Shown here piece by piece: positions 1-7,638 of a stretch of DNA of 17,132 bases. How positions within the stretch are numbered: the stretch's first letter is position 1; each line of letters opens with the position of its first letter. The notes below the pieces were generated by a model, which searched no databases, had not been told where the DNA came from, and worked only from the letters and a program-made list of their open reading frames with translations. Origin of the DNA: Adhaeribacter sp. (GTDB lineage: Bacteria > Bacteroidota > Bacteroidia > Cytophagales > Hymenobacteraceae); the NCBI GenBank assembly GCA_028288395.1, contig JAQBNV010000533.1, forward strand, positions 1 through 17,132, in the 5' to 3' direction. Position numbers and translations under genes: made by a program.

Positions 1-70
1 AAATTTTCTGCCTCGTGTCCCAACTGATATATAGTTACCTTTTAGTTTATGAATGGAAGATAAATGCATT

Positions 71-1498
71 TTACATTTTTACAGTGGTGGTACCACCTCC
101 CCGAAAAGTAATGTCTACCGGCGTATTCTTGGTCCAGGCACCACCGGTAAAGTCCGGCACATCAATGGAGTTAGAGCGGTTGGCTACCGACCATTCGCTT
201 AGCGGGGCAATCGCGCTCCAGAGGGCGGCATCGTAAACGTCCTGGTCCAAGGGCAAGCCGTTGCGTAATAAATCTATCAGCCGCCAGTCCATTAAAAAGT
301 CCATGCCGCCGTGGCCGCCTATTTTTTTAGCCATTTCGCCCAGCTTCTGAATCAGCTCCGGCTGGTATTTTTCTTCGAGTACTTTATACTCGGTTTCCGA
401 CAGCCATTTTTCGTGAGAAGTAGCAATTTTAGCCGGAGTGGGCCATTTGCGGGCCGCACCCTTGGTACCAGTTATGGCATGAATCCGGGAATACGGCATG
501 TTCGAAGAAATATCGTGCTGAATCATGATGGTCCGGCCTTTTTTGGTGCGAACGGTAGTGGTATTCATGTTGCCGCGGTAGTTTTTATTCGCAAATTGAT
601 TATAAAAGCTATCCTGAGCCGCCAGCTTTTTGGCCGTATCAGCCATGGTAAAATCATTACTCGATACCGACACGAGGTAATCCATTTGGTCGCCCCGGTT
701 AATATTCATTACCTGGCAGATAGGACCTAAACCATGCGTGGGATAGATGTTACCGTTCCGGAAATTTTCTTTCAGCCGCCACATGTCCTGGTAGCCGTTT
801 TTATCAAAATTTAAATCAACCAGGTTGTGCAGGTAAGCGCCTTCGCCGTGGACAACTTCCCCGAAGAAACCTTGGCGGGCCATGTTCAGGGTCAGCATTT
901 CGAAAAAATCATAGCAGCAGTTCTCCAGCATCATGCAATGTTTGCGGGTCCGTTCCGAAGTTTCTACTAACTGCCAGCATTCTTCCAGGGTAGTAGCCGC
1001 CGGTACTTCGATGGCTACGTGTTTACCCCGTTCCATTGCATATACGGCCATGGGCGTGTGCAAGTGCCAGGGCGTGGCAATATAAACCAGGTCAATATCC
1101 TGGCGGTCAACCAGCTCTTTCCACGATTCTTCTTTGCCGGAATAAGCCGTTGGTTTATGTGAACCACTCGCCAATATTTTTTGGGCGGCTGCCACCTTTT
1201 CCGGCCGCAAATCACATAACGCTTTGATATCAACGCCGGCTATTCGGTTTATGCGGTTAACCGCCCCGGGGCCCCGCTGGCCCAAGCCAATAAAACCAAT
1301 GCGCACCGTATCCAGTTTTGGAGCAGCATAACCGCTCATGTTAAATACCTGACGATGCGTTTTCCCGGCCTGTTTCCGGACATCTTCTGCCCCAGCAATA
1401 CCCCCGGAAGTGGCACAGGCATTTAACATACCGGCTCCAGCCAGGCTCATACCGGCTAGGCCGGCCCGTTTTAAAAATTCTCTGCGGTTATTCTCCAT
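71..1498 (-). CDS. GH109-type Gfo/Idh/MocA family protein, Tat-exported (putative alpha-N-acetylgalactosaminidase)
   Basis: 475 aa. The protein opens with a twin-arginine signal (R5-R6 in RREFLKRAG), a hydrophobic alanine/glycine stretch and a possible lipobox ending at C28 (MLNAC), so it is probably exported folded and perhaps lipid-anchored. A Rossmann NAD(P)-binding fold follows, with GFIGLGQRG at residues 68-76, ATPWHLH at 141-147 and EVPAA at 164-168. A Y-P-T-H-G segment lies at 252-256, where GH109 enzymes carry an active-site histidine. Length and motif order match GH109, whose known members hydrolyse alpha-GalNAc with tightly bound NAD+ by a redox-elimination mechanism. It is last in the minus-strand sugar cluster, 145 bp after the CBM9-like gene. 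No -7 element is visible in that gap, so it may be read from upstream. Family assignment is good; the exact substrate is inferred, and a plain Gfo/Idh/MocA oxidoreductase is the alternative. Confidence 0.85.
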   Translation of the reverse strand: MENNRREFLKRAGLAGMSLAGAGMLNACATSGGIAGAEDVRKQAGKTHRQVFNMSGYAAPKLDTVRIGFIGLGQRGPGAVNRINRIAGVDIKALCDLRPEKVAAAQKILASGSHKPTAYSGKEESWKELVDRQDIDLVYIATPWHLHTPMAVYAMERGKHVAIEVPAATTLEECWQLVETSERTRKHCMMLENCCYDFFEMLTLNMARQGFFGEVVHGEGAYLHNLVDLNFDKNGYQDMWRLKENFRNGNIYPTHGLGPICQVMNINRGDQMDYLVSVSSNDFTMADTAKKLAAQDSFYNQFANKNYRGNMNTTTVRTKKGRTIMIQHDISSNMPYSRIHAITGTKGAARKWPTPAKIATSHEKWLSETEYKVLEEKYQPELIQKLGEMAKKIGGHGGMDFLMDWRLIDLLRNGLPLDQDVYDAALWSAIAPLSEWSVANRSNSIDVPDFTGGAWTKNTPVDITFRGGGTTTVKM

Positions 1499-1643
1499 GG
1501 TTTATATAAATCTTACGGTTTAGCTATTAAATTCAGGGGTAGTTCCGATAAAAGTCGATGGGGTTCCGAAAGACCTTTGGGTGTAACCGGCCGGATTCGG
1601 TACAACTTACTTTCTGAATTACCCCTGCTGTTCTTGTTTAAAG
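1499..1643. other. Intergenic gap with a long-range inverted repeat
   Basis: This 145 bp spacer separates the CBM9-like gene from the GH109 gene, both on the minus strand. CAGGGGTA at 1534-1541 is the exact reverse complement of TACCCCTG at 1620-1627. AATTCAG at 1530-1536 also matches CTGAATT at 1614-1620, so the two arms overlap one another. The arms are about 78 nt apart. I see no CAAAnnTA (a minus-strand TAnnTTTG), so there is no clear promoter. The repeat may be chance or a loose mRNA fold between cistrons. Confidence 0.3.
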
Positions 1644-2294
1644 TTAAGCAAATTGTACTTCTCCAAAAAATTCGGGTAAATGAAAGTTTGGCTCCTCGGC
1701 TTGAATATTATTCCAGGCTAAAAAATGCGGATGGGGTAGGTCATCGCCGCACTTATATACATTTACTTTGCCCGCCATGCCTTGTAAATCCGAAAAATAA
1801 TGCCGGCAGAACACCTCTACCGGTATAACCAAAGTAAGTTGCCAGGTGGTAAGTAAATCGCCGTTAGCCGAAGCAGTTTTGTGCATGACCGCCAATCGTT
1901 TAATTTTATCTATTACTTTCCCGGGCAGCAGTTCCCGGTCTGTTTTGCTGCCACCAAATCCTAATCTACAGGTACCAAGACAATTGAATTCTAAATTATA
2001 ATATTCAGCTTCCTGATTAAACGAAATAAAAAATTCGACGCAGCTATCTTTAAAAACCGGGTCGTTGGTTTGGCGGTATTTGGCCCGGACGGCTTGTTCG
2101 CTGACATAATATTTAATAAAAAGACAATTGCCGCTGTGGGCAACCGAAAATTTAGCCGAAGGCACGTAGCTATAAGCCGGCCAGGGGGCTTTATCAATAT
2201 TTTGTTTCTCCTGGTTATCCAGTAGCATCGAAATTTCTTCGAGCGGCATTTGGCTATCTAACAAGGGCAAAAAAGGAATCTGAAGCTGTTGCAT
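1644..2294 (-). CDS. CBM9-like (carbohydrate-binding family 9-like) protein
   Basis: 216 aa with no signal peptide or membrane segment, so probably cytoplasmic. The sequence follows the single-domain CBM9-like family common in Bacteroidota. It has an alternating beta-strand pattern, NDPVFKDSCVEFF at residues 77-89, YYNLEFNCLG at 98-107, an LTLVIP strand near 153-158 and a C-terminal PEFFGEVQF. CBM9 domains bind sugar ends in characterised xylanases, but these stand-alone versions have no settled role known to me, and many relatives are exported, which makes the lack of a leader notable. The start lies 9 bp past the stop of the kinase gene, which indicates co-transcription. It could be an accessory sugar-binding or regulatory protein for the pathway. 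The family call is fairly secure and the function unknown. Confidence 0.7.
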   Translation of the reverse strand: MQQLQIPFLPLLDSQMPLEEISMLLDNQEKQNIDKAPWPAYSYVPSAKFSVAHSGNCLFIKYYVSEQAVRAKYRQTNDPVFKDSCVEFFISFNQEAEYYNLEFNCLGTCRLGFGGSKTDRELLPGKVIDKIKRLAVMHKTASANGDLLTTWQLTLVIPVEVFCRHYFSDLQGMAGKVNVYKCGDDLPHPHFLAWNNIQAEEPNFHLPEFFGEVQFA

Positions 2295-2303
2295 GGGTTT
2301 TAG

Positions 2304-3449
2304 TTAATTATCTGCCGTTGCCAAACGGGGGCTGGTACCGGCAATTTGGCTAATAATCTGCACCATTTGTTCCTGCCGGGCTTCCAGTTGTTTTACCAGT
2401 TGCAATTGCGCGCGGGCCCGTTGCAGGTTATGTTCCGGGAAATGAATTTTATAATAATTATCGCCGTCGATATAATCGGTGAGGAAGCGCAGGCCCATAA
2501 TGTAGGGCAACAACAACACCCCGTAAGTAAGCGAAGCTAATTCGAACCGCGAGAGGAAGGTGCCGGTTTCTTCCAGAAAGCCTTCGGTAAAGCCCCGGAA
2601 TAAATCCATGTTCACCGATATTTTTTCCAGATCTTTTTCGTCTTCAGCAGCGGTATTTACGGTCGTCCGGATGGCATCGCCGAAGTCGTACGCCACATAG
2701 CCGGGCATTACGGTATCCAGGTCAATTACGCATTGGGCTTTATCGCTGGCATCGAGCAAAACATTGTTGAACTTGGTATCATTGTGCGTGATGCGGAGCG
2801 GAATCTGACCGGATTGCCCCAGGCGCAACACGGTACCCATGGTTTCGGCGCGTTGCTCAATGGCCTGAATTTCGGCCTGCACCGCCTGTACCCGGCCCAC
2901 CGGATCTTTGCGGATTGCTTCGCGAAAAAGTTGTAGCCGGCTGGCCAGGTTATGAAAATCCGGAATGGTATCGTGGAGTAAGTTTACCGGCAAATCGGCT
3001 AACAGCCGCTGAAATTTACCAAAAGCTTTTCCGCCTTCGTAGGCCTGCTGAGGCGTTTCTACAATATCGTAGGTTTGGGTTTTATCTATAAAATAATACA
3101 GGCGCCAGTAATTACCGGCTTCATCCCCAAAATACCACTGCCCGGTGCGGGTGGGCATTAAAGTAAGAACTTCTTTCCGGGGATTAGCGCCCGGTATGGC
3201 TACCAGTTTCTCGCGGAGATGATCGGTTACCCGTTTAATATTTTCCATCAGCGCCGGTACGTTTTTGAAAACGTGGTGATTTACGCGCTGCAACAAATAA
3301 TCAGGATATTCGGGTTGGGCATTTTTTACCCGGAAAGTATCGTGAATATGACCTGAACCGTAAGATTTGATTTCGGCTACTTCTCCTTCGGTGACAAACT
3401 GCGCTACAATCGATTCTAAATTATAGCTTTCCGGACTGCTCTGTTTCAT
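2304..3449 (-). CDS. NahK-like anomeric sugar kinase (APH phosphotransferase family)
   Basis: 381 aa, cytoplasmic. The aminoglycoside-phosphotransferase fold is recognisable from a P-loop-like GSGHIHDTF at residues 31-39, the catalytic loop HNDTKFNN at 222-229 (D224 the likely base), the metal-binding IDLDTV at 242-247, and YDFGDAIR at 254-261. This motif set closely resembles N-acetylhexosamine 1-kinase (NahK), which phosphorylates GlcNAc or GalNAc at C1 using ATP. The gene starts 2 bp after the stop of the nucleotidyltransferase, which would use a sugar-1-phosphate, so the pair makes biochemical sense. The alternative is an AmgK-like MurNAc/GlcNAc 1-kinase of the peptidoglycan recycling route, which is also paired with a nucleotidyltransferase. 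The kinase family is secure and the sugar specificity inferred. Confidence 0.8.
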   Translation of the reverse strand: MKQSSPESYNLESIVAQFVTEGEVAEIKSYGSGHIHDTFRVKNAQPEYPDYLLQRVNHHVFKNVPALMENIKRVTDHLREKLVAIPGANPRKEVLTLMPTRTGQWYFGDEAGNYWRLYYFIDKTQTYDIVETPQQAYEGGKAFGKFQRLLADLPVNLLHDTIPDFHNLASRLQLFREAIRKDPVGRVQAVQAEIQAIEQRAETMGTVLRLGQSGQIPLRITHNDTKFNNVLLDASDKAQCVIDLDTVMPGYVAYDFGDAIRTTVNTAAEDEKDLEKISVNMDLFRGFTEGFLEETGTFLSRFELASLTYGVLLLPYIMGLRFLTDYIDGDNYYKIHFPEHNLQRARAQLQLVKQLEARQEQMVQIISQIAGTSPRLATADN

Positions 3450-3451
3450 AC

Positions 3452-4375
3452 TTATTTTGCGCTTTCAAAAGGTTCGTTCCATAAATTTTCCGGGTAAACA
3501 CCCTGGTCTATCAGCCGGCGTAAGGTTTGCACTGCTACCGGCTTATCGGCGGGATAAGTTATGCCAAACCATTTTTCGGCGGTAGGCAAAACCTTTACCC
3601 GGGCTTTTCCGGTTTGCACCAGGTTATCTACCACGGCCGGCAGAAAGAACTCGGCTTTGGGTTCATTAGCCCGCTGGTCTAAAAACTGGCGAAAATTATT
3701 TTCGAAATAATCAAATACCGGGGCTGGAAAACCCGTCAGGTTCATCGAAACCACTTCCTCGCCAGTAAAATTTATTTCGCCATCCGGCGTCTGGGCCACA
3801 ATTCCCTCGGCTGTTTCAACAATATGCGTTAACTCGGTTATGTCTAGCAAATACCCGTTCTGGTCGGTCCGGCAAATACCCCGTGAAACAGTACCGTGGT
3901 CCGATAAAGTATTGGCTAGTTTAAATCCAACCATGGCCGGCTCACCGCTGGTATCTTTTGATAAATAATCGGCCATTATTTTAAAAGAAGTATAGCCATA
4001 AAAATCATCGCCGTTTATCACGGCAAAAGGACCATTTATTTTCTGGCCGGCGACCCAAACGGCCTGCCCGGTGCCCCAGGGTTTTTGCCGGTTAGCAGGT
4101 ACGGTGTACCCGACGGGTAAAATATCCAACTCCTGCAAAACATAATCGACCGCTATTTTGCCGGCAAACTTTGGCAGCAGTACTGCATTAAAATCCTCCA
4201 GAATAGACTCCCGGATAACAAAAACAACCCGATCAAAACCAGCTTTAATCGCATCGTAAACCGCGTACTCAATGATTGTTTCACCGCTGGGACCAAATTT
4301 TTCGAGTTGCTTCAGACTGCCATAGCGCGATGCCATGCCAGCAGCCAGCACCACCAAGGCCGGACGTATTGCCAT
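3452..4375 (-). CDS. Sugar-1-phosphate nucleotidyltransferase (NTP_transferase family)
   Basis: 307 aa, cytoplasmic. The N-terminal signature LAAGMASRYGSLKQL (residues 10-24) is the nucleotide-binding loop of sugar nucleotidyltransferases. GTGQAV (101-106) and NGDDFYG (121-127) supply further active-site parts, including an aspartate pair for metal binding. Such enzymes join NTP and sugar-1-phosphate to give NDP-sugar and pyrophosphate. This is the first gene of the minus-strand cluster and sits 2 bp before the kinase, so kinase and transferase probably act in series to make a nucleotide-activated sugar, plausibly UDP-HexNAc. The LAAGM-SRYGSLKQ form differs from the KGERMRPLT form of MurU and RmlA, so the exact nucleotide and sugar cannot be named. 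A candidate promoter lies at 4426-4457. Confidence 0.78.
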   Translation of the reverse strand: MAIRPALVVLAAGMASRYGSLKQLEKFGPSGETIIEYAVYDAIKAGFDRVVFVIRESILEDFNAVLLPKFAGKIAVDYVLQELDILPVGYTVPANRQKPWGTGQAVWVAGQKINGPFAVINGDDFYGYTSFKIMADYLSKDTSGEPAMVGFKLANTLSDHGTVSRGICRTDQNGYLLDITELTHIVETAEGIVAQTPDGEINFTGEEVVSMNLTGFPAPVFDYFENNFRQFLDQRANEPKAEFFLPAVVDNLVQTGKARVKVLPTAEKWFGITYPADKPVAVQTLRRLIDQGVYPENLWNEPFESAK

Positions 4376-4425
4376 TTTAATTTATTTTACTTTTTACCTC
4401 TTCCGAGGCGACCGGCTGCTACCTT

Positions 4426-4457
4426 CAAACCTATTAATATCGATTTCTATGGTAAAA
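4426..4457 (-). promoter_or_regulatory. Candidate Bacteroidota-type promoter for the sugar operon
   Basis: Read on the minus strand, TAGGTTTG (4433 down to 4426) fits the TAnnTTTG -7 consensus exactly. A TTTT-rich -33 region (plus-strand AAAA at 4454-4457) lies 20 nt further upstream. The predicted start site is near 4419, leaving a leader of about 45 nt to the nucleotidyltransferase start codon at 4375. The -33 element is TTTT rather than TTTG, so the call rests mainly on the -7 match and its position. Confidence 0.4.
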
Positions 4458-4564
4458 CCTGCTTTTTGATTAAAAGAATAGAACTGGTTTACCTTTCCGG
4501 CGACCTGATTCAGGGATTAAACATAAACATTTGTCTCTGGATATCCAATAAAATAAAAAAATAT

Positions 4565-4608
4565 GTGCTCGTGCACAACGAAGATATATCCTATATGTGT
4601 ACGAGCAC
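4565..4608. repeat. Inverted repeat, 12 bp arms
   Basis: GTGCTCGTGCAC (4565-4576) pairs with GTGTACGAGCAC (4597-4608) around a 20 nt loop. There is one imperfect position, a G-U wobble in a plus-strand transcript but an A-C mismatch on the minus strand. There is no T-run after the arm on either strand. It is about 130 nt upstream of the candidate operon promoter, so it could be an operator or a remnant repeat. Confidence 0.4.
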
Positions 4609-4798
4609 TTAAACCCAGGGTGCTATTTTTATAAGGTGAAATAGCGTATTGAAAAAGCGGAGGAAGAACGGAAACTGGGGTTCTAAAATTTGTGGCTTCT
4701 CCTAAATTATTACGCGTGCCAGTAAAGACTGCTATTAGGCACATAAGAATGGCGGTAAAGCCGGTTGAGGGTTTATTTGGCACACAAAACCTATATAA

Positions 4799-4835
4799 CA
4801 AGAAAGCTAACCGGTATAACCGGTTAGCTTTCTTG
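4799..4835 (-). terminator. Perfect 17 bp hairpin after the PVC-type cytochrome gene
   Basis: CAAGAAAGCTAACCGGT (4799-4815) and its exact reverse complement (4819-4835) flank a 3 nt loop (ATA). It starts 46 nt past the stop of the minus-strand gene ending at 4882. On the minus strand the descending arm ends in CTTTCTTG followed by TTATATAG, a weak T-rich tail. Position and stability suggest a transcription terminator or an mRNA 3'-end hairpin. The arms are nearly symmetric, so it could work in both directions. Confidence 0.6.
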
Positions 4836-4881
4836 TAGCTACATATTAAAATACCCAACCCAAACCTGGGTACGACTATGT

Positions 4882-7638
4882 TTATTTAGAGGTATTTTGG
4901 GCAATATACATTTTATGACCTTTATTGCCGCCCGACATTAGGTAAGCCATTAAGTCTTTCAGTTCTTCCTCATTTAACCGGTTAATCATGCCCGGCATCA
5001 TAATAGAAACATTCGAAACTTTAGAACTTACAACATCTTTCTTTAGAATTTCCCGGAGTTGATCCGGAGCGAACGGGTTCTGCGAAACCATATATTTATC
5101 GTTTTCTTCACTTATCTGACGGCCCAGCACCGAGCTACCATCCTTTAAAGTATAAATGGTAGCGGCATATTGATCCGAAATCACTTTACTCGGATGAATA
5201 ATAGATTCCAACATGTCTTTAGAAGAGAAACGGGTACCCAACTGGGTTAAATCCGGGCCTACATTACCACCCTCGCCCCGCATGTTGTGGCAGGAAATAC
5301 AGCGGGTAGCGGCAAACATGGCTTTCCCATTTTCAAAATTCCGGTTAGACAGCCCGCTCTCTACCAAAGGCAAGGCCGCTTCCATGGTCCAGGGCCGGCC
5401 GGGACCTTTGGGATTAGGTGCATTATTGGCCAAATCGTTACCGTTACTGCTAAGCAATCCTTCGCCCGAGAGGGTTTTATATTCAGCCAGCTTTTCGGGT
5501 GGTACAGTGGCCAGGGCCATTTGCCGCGATTTGTTAATAAAGCCGATGTAGCTTAAGCCGCCTTTGTAGTTAAAGGCATTCCGAATCCAGGTAAAATATT
5601 TTTCGTAGAGCGCGGGTGTCCAGCCGGTTTTAGCTCCGCCTAACACGGTTGCGTAAAACATTTGCTGGGCCGGTGGCGCTTTGGCCAGCATGTTGGCAAT
5701 ATCCAAACCGTATTGCGGATTCCGTAGTATTAAGCCGGGGGAGGCAGTATACATTTCTTTAGACGCCTGGTCATCCTGGGCTGTTGCCATCAGCGCCATC
5801 GTTTTCTCCACCGCTCTTGGGGCCCCGATGTGAACCAATATTTTGCTCAAGCCCCGGTTTAAATCATTGCTCTGAGCCGGATAGTGGGCATCTAAATAAC
5901 TGCCTATCTGCGATTTTACCGCTGCATCCGGCATTCCCATCCGAACAATAACCAACTCGAAAGCGCGCAACAGATCGGATTTCTGGGTGTCGGAAAGCTG
6001 ATCGTATTTGATGGTTGTTAAGGCTGTCAGGAGTTGATTTTTAACACTTTGATTTCCGTGGCGAGCCAGGGCAATAGCGGCCTGGGTTAAAGCAATCGGA
6101 TCTTTTTCCTGCAATACGCGGTCCTGCCACTGGCTTACCGGTTGGTGTTCTACGGCAATACGCGCCGCATAGCGAATAAACCGATCTTCGTGTTTTAAGT
6201 AAGGCCAGGCAAACGCTACGCCGCCTTCTTTGGAAGGAGTATTATGATACTGCTCCAGATCTTTCCGGATCTTGCGTGCTTTTTTTACCTCGTCTGAAAC
6301 CTTAACCGTAGCCAGTTTACCGTTGCTGAGGGTATTATTACCGTAAGTTACCCGGTACAAATCAGACTCCAGGCGCCGGCCACCGGTCAGGAAATACATG
6401 GCTCCGTCCGGTCCAATAACACCATCGGTTAAAGGCAAAGGTGCACCCGAAATAAACTCTTCCGCATCTGCGGTATAAGACGAGCCTTCGGGCTTTAAAT
6501 GGATAGCATAAATAATCCCAAAACTCCAGTCAAAAGCAAAGAAAGCCCGGCGATATTTATCCGGAAAGCGGGCGCTCTGGCCGTACATAAAGTTAGTAGG
6601 AGAACCCTGACCTATATTTACAGCGGGTGGCAGGTTATCAGCAAAGGTAGGCGACCAGGAGCTGTTTCCGGTACGCCAGCCGAACTCGGAACCGCTTGTT
6701 ACGTGCAAAATACGGGTGGGTTTGTACCAAGGCATCCCAAAGTCCCATTCCATATCCGAATCGTAGGCAAAAAGTTCACCTTCATCGTTAAAGTCAATAT
6801 CGTACGTGTTGCGTAAGCCTCCGCCAATCATTTCCCAGTTAGTTCCCGTTGGGTCTATCTTGGCAATCCAGCCGGCCGGAGCCCGGCGATCGTTGGCATG
6901 CCCCCGCGGATCGGTGATCAACGGAATTAAATTATCTTCGCCCCATACTTTAGGTAACCGATAGGCATTCATTTGCGGCGGATCGGTAAAATTACCGGCC
7001 ACTACGTATAATGATTTTTTATCGGGCGACAACCGAATGCTGTGCGGGCCGTGCTCGCCTTCACCTTTCAATTCTTTTATTAAAGTTACTTTTTCGTACT
7101 GGTCATCGCCGTTGGCATCCTCCAGCCGATAGAGACCGCTGGTTTTGCTAAACTCTTCGTTGCCCCGGTGGTTAACCATTACATAAAGGCTATTGAAAGC
7201 GTACAATAATCCCTGGGCATACCCCATTCCTATTTTGGGTTTAGCCGGATCGTTACCCGGTGCATCGGGGCCAATATTCAGTCTTTCTACGGTAGGCTTG
7301 GCAGCAGCAGAACCTACAGGAGGTACTTGCAGCCGGTACAGGAACCCATATTGGTCAGAGACAATCATCCGGCCTTTGTCGTCGAAGGTCATGGCTACCC
7401 ACGATCCCTGCTTGTTTTCCGAAGGACTGTAGAGGTGTTCGGCCTGAAAACCGGCCGGTAATTTCAACTTTTGTACCCTGGGGTCGGTAGATTGAAACAT
7501 CTTGGCGCCAGCAGCCAACTCCTGTTCATTGGCTGTTTTTGCGTCTTTTACGTTACGACAGGAATTAACAAAAAAAATGGATACCGCTAGTGTGAAAAGT
7601 ACTATTAGTGGTGATTTGTTCCGATTCATACTGTTCAT
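4882..7638 (-). CDS. PVC-type haem-binding CxxCH lipoprotein with sorbosone dehydrogenase-like propeller
   Basis: 918 aa. A lipoprotein signal peptide ends at C27 (lipobox FVNSC), so the protein is membrane-anchored outside the cytoplasm. Residues about 50-440 form a beta-propeller of the sorbosone/glucose dehydrogenase type, including GEGEHGPHSIRLSPDKKSLY, WGEDNLIP and VIGPDGAMYFLTGGRR. Residues about 450-700 are helical and HEAT-like. A C-terminal cytochrome c follows, with haem motif C780-I-S-C783-H784 and a methionine-rich MMPGM at 880-884 that can supply the axial ligand. Its order matches the PVC-type family. It probably oxidises a sugar or polyol and passes electrons to the haem, but substrate and cofactor cannot be read from sequence. 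A second start at M4 is possible. It is divergent from the ABC sugar importer. Confidence 0.82.
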   Translation of the reverse strand: MNSMNRNKSPLIVLFTLAVSIFFVNSCRNVKDAKTANEQELAAGAKMFQSTDPRVQKLKLPAGFQAEHLYSPSENKQGSWVAMTFDDKGRMIVSDQYGFLYRLQVPPVGSAAAKPTVERLNIGPDAPGNDPAKPKIGMGYAQGLLYAFNSLYVMVNHRGNEEFSKTSGLYRLEDANGDDQYEKVTLIKELKGEGEHGPHSIRLSPDKKSLYVVAGNFTDPPQMNAYRLPKVWGEDNLIPLITDPRGHANDRRAPAGWIAKIDPTGTNWEMIGGGLRNTYDIDFNDEGELFAYDSDMEWDFGMPWYKPTRILHVTSGSEFGWRTGNSSWSPTFADNLPPAVNIGQGSPTNFMYGQSARFPDKYRRAFFAFDWSFGIIYAIHLKPEGSSYTADAEEFISGAPLPLTDGVIGPDGAMYFLTGGRRLESDLYRVTYGNNTLSNGKLATVKVSDEVKKARKIRKDLEQYHNTPSKEGGVAFAWPYLKHEDRFIRYAARIAVEHQPVSQWQDRVLQEKDPIALTQAAIALARHGNQSVKNQLLTALTTIKYDQLSDTQKSDLLRAFELVIVRMGMPDAAVKSQIGSYLDAHYPAQSNDLNRGLSKILVHIGAPRAVEKTMALMATAQDDQASKEMYTASPGLILRNPQYGLDIANMLAKAPPAQQMFYATVLGGAKTGWTPALYEKYFTWIRNAFNYKGGLSYIGFINKSRQMALATVPPEKLAEYKTLSGEGLLSSNGNDLANNAPNPKGPGRPWTMEAALPLVESGLSNRNFENGKAMFAATRCISCHNMRGEGGNVGPDLTQLGTRFSSKDMLESIIHPSKVISDQYAATIYTLKDGSSVLGRQISEENDKYMVSQNPFAPDQLREILKKDVVSSKVSNVSIMMPGMINRLNEEELKDLMAYLMSGGNKGHKMYIAQNTSK

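Larger units (their letters stand above)
4376..4881. other. 506 bp intergenic region with two inverted repeats
   Basis: This region lies between the stop of the PVC-type cytochrome gene and the start of the sugar operon, both on the minus strand. It holds the candidate operon promoter (4426-4457), an inverted repeat at 4565-4608 and a perfect hairpin at 4799-4835. A 113-codon minus-strand frame across 4517-4858 runs through both repeats and has no recognisable domain, so I treat it as non-coding. The rest is AT-rich with no clear gene. Confidence 0.6.

Noticed and set aside
1..70. Possible feature at the left edge
   Set aside because: The 70 bp downstream of the GH109 stop hold no clear hairpin, promoter or coding frame.
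311..730. 139-codon plus-strand open frame
   Set aside because: It is antisense to the GH109 gene, whose motifs cover this stretch.
4517..4858. 113-codon minus-strand open frame in the intergenic region
   Set aside because: It runs through both inverted repeats, has no recognised domain and has an irregular composition. The hairpin at 4799-4835 better explains the region.
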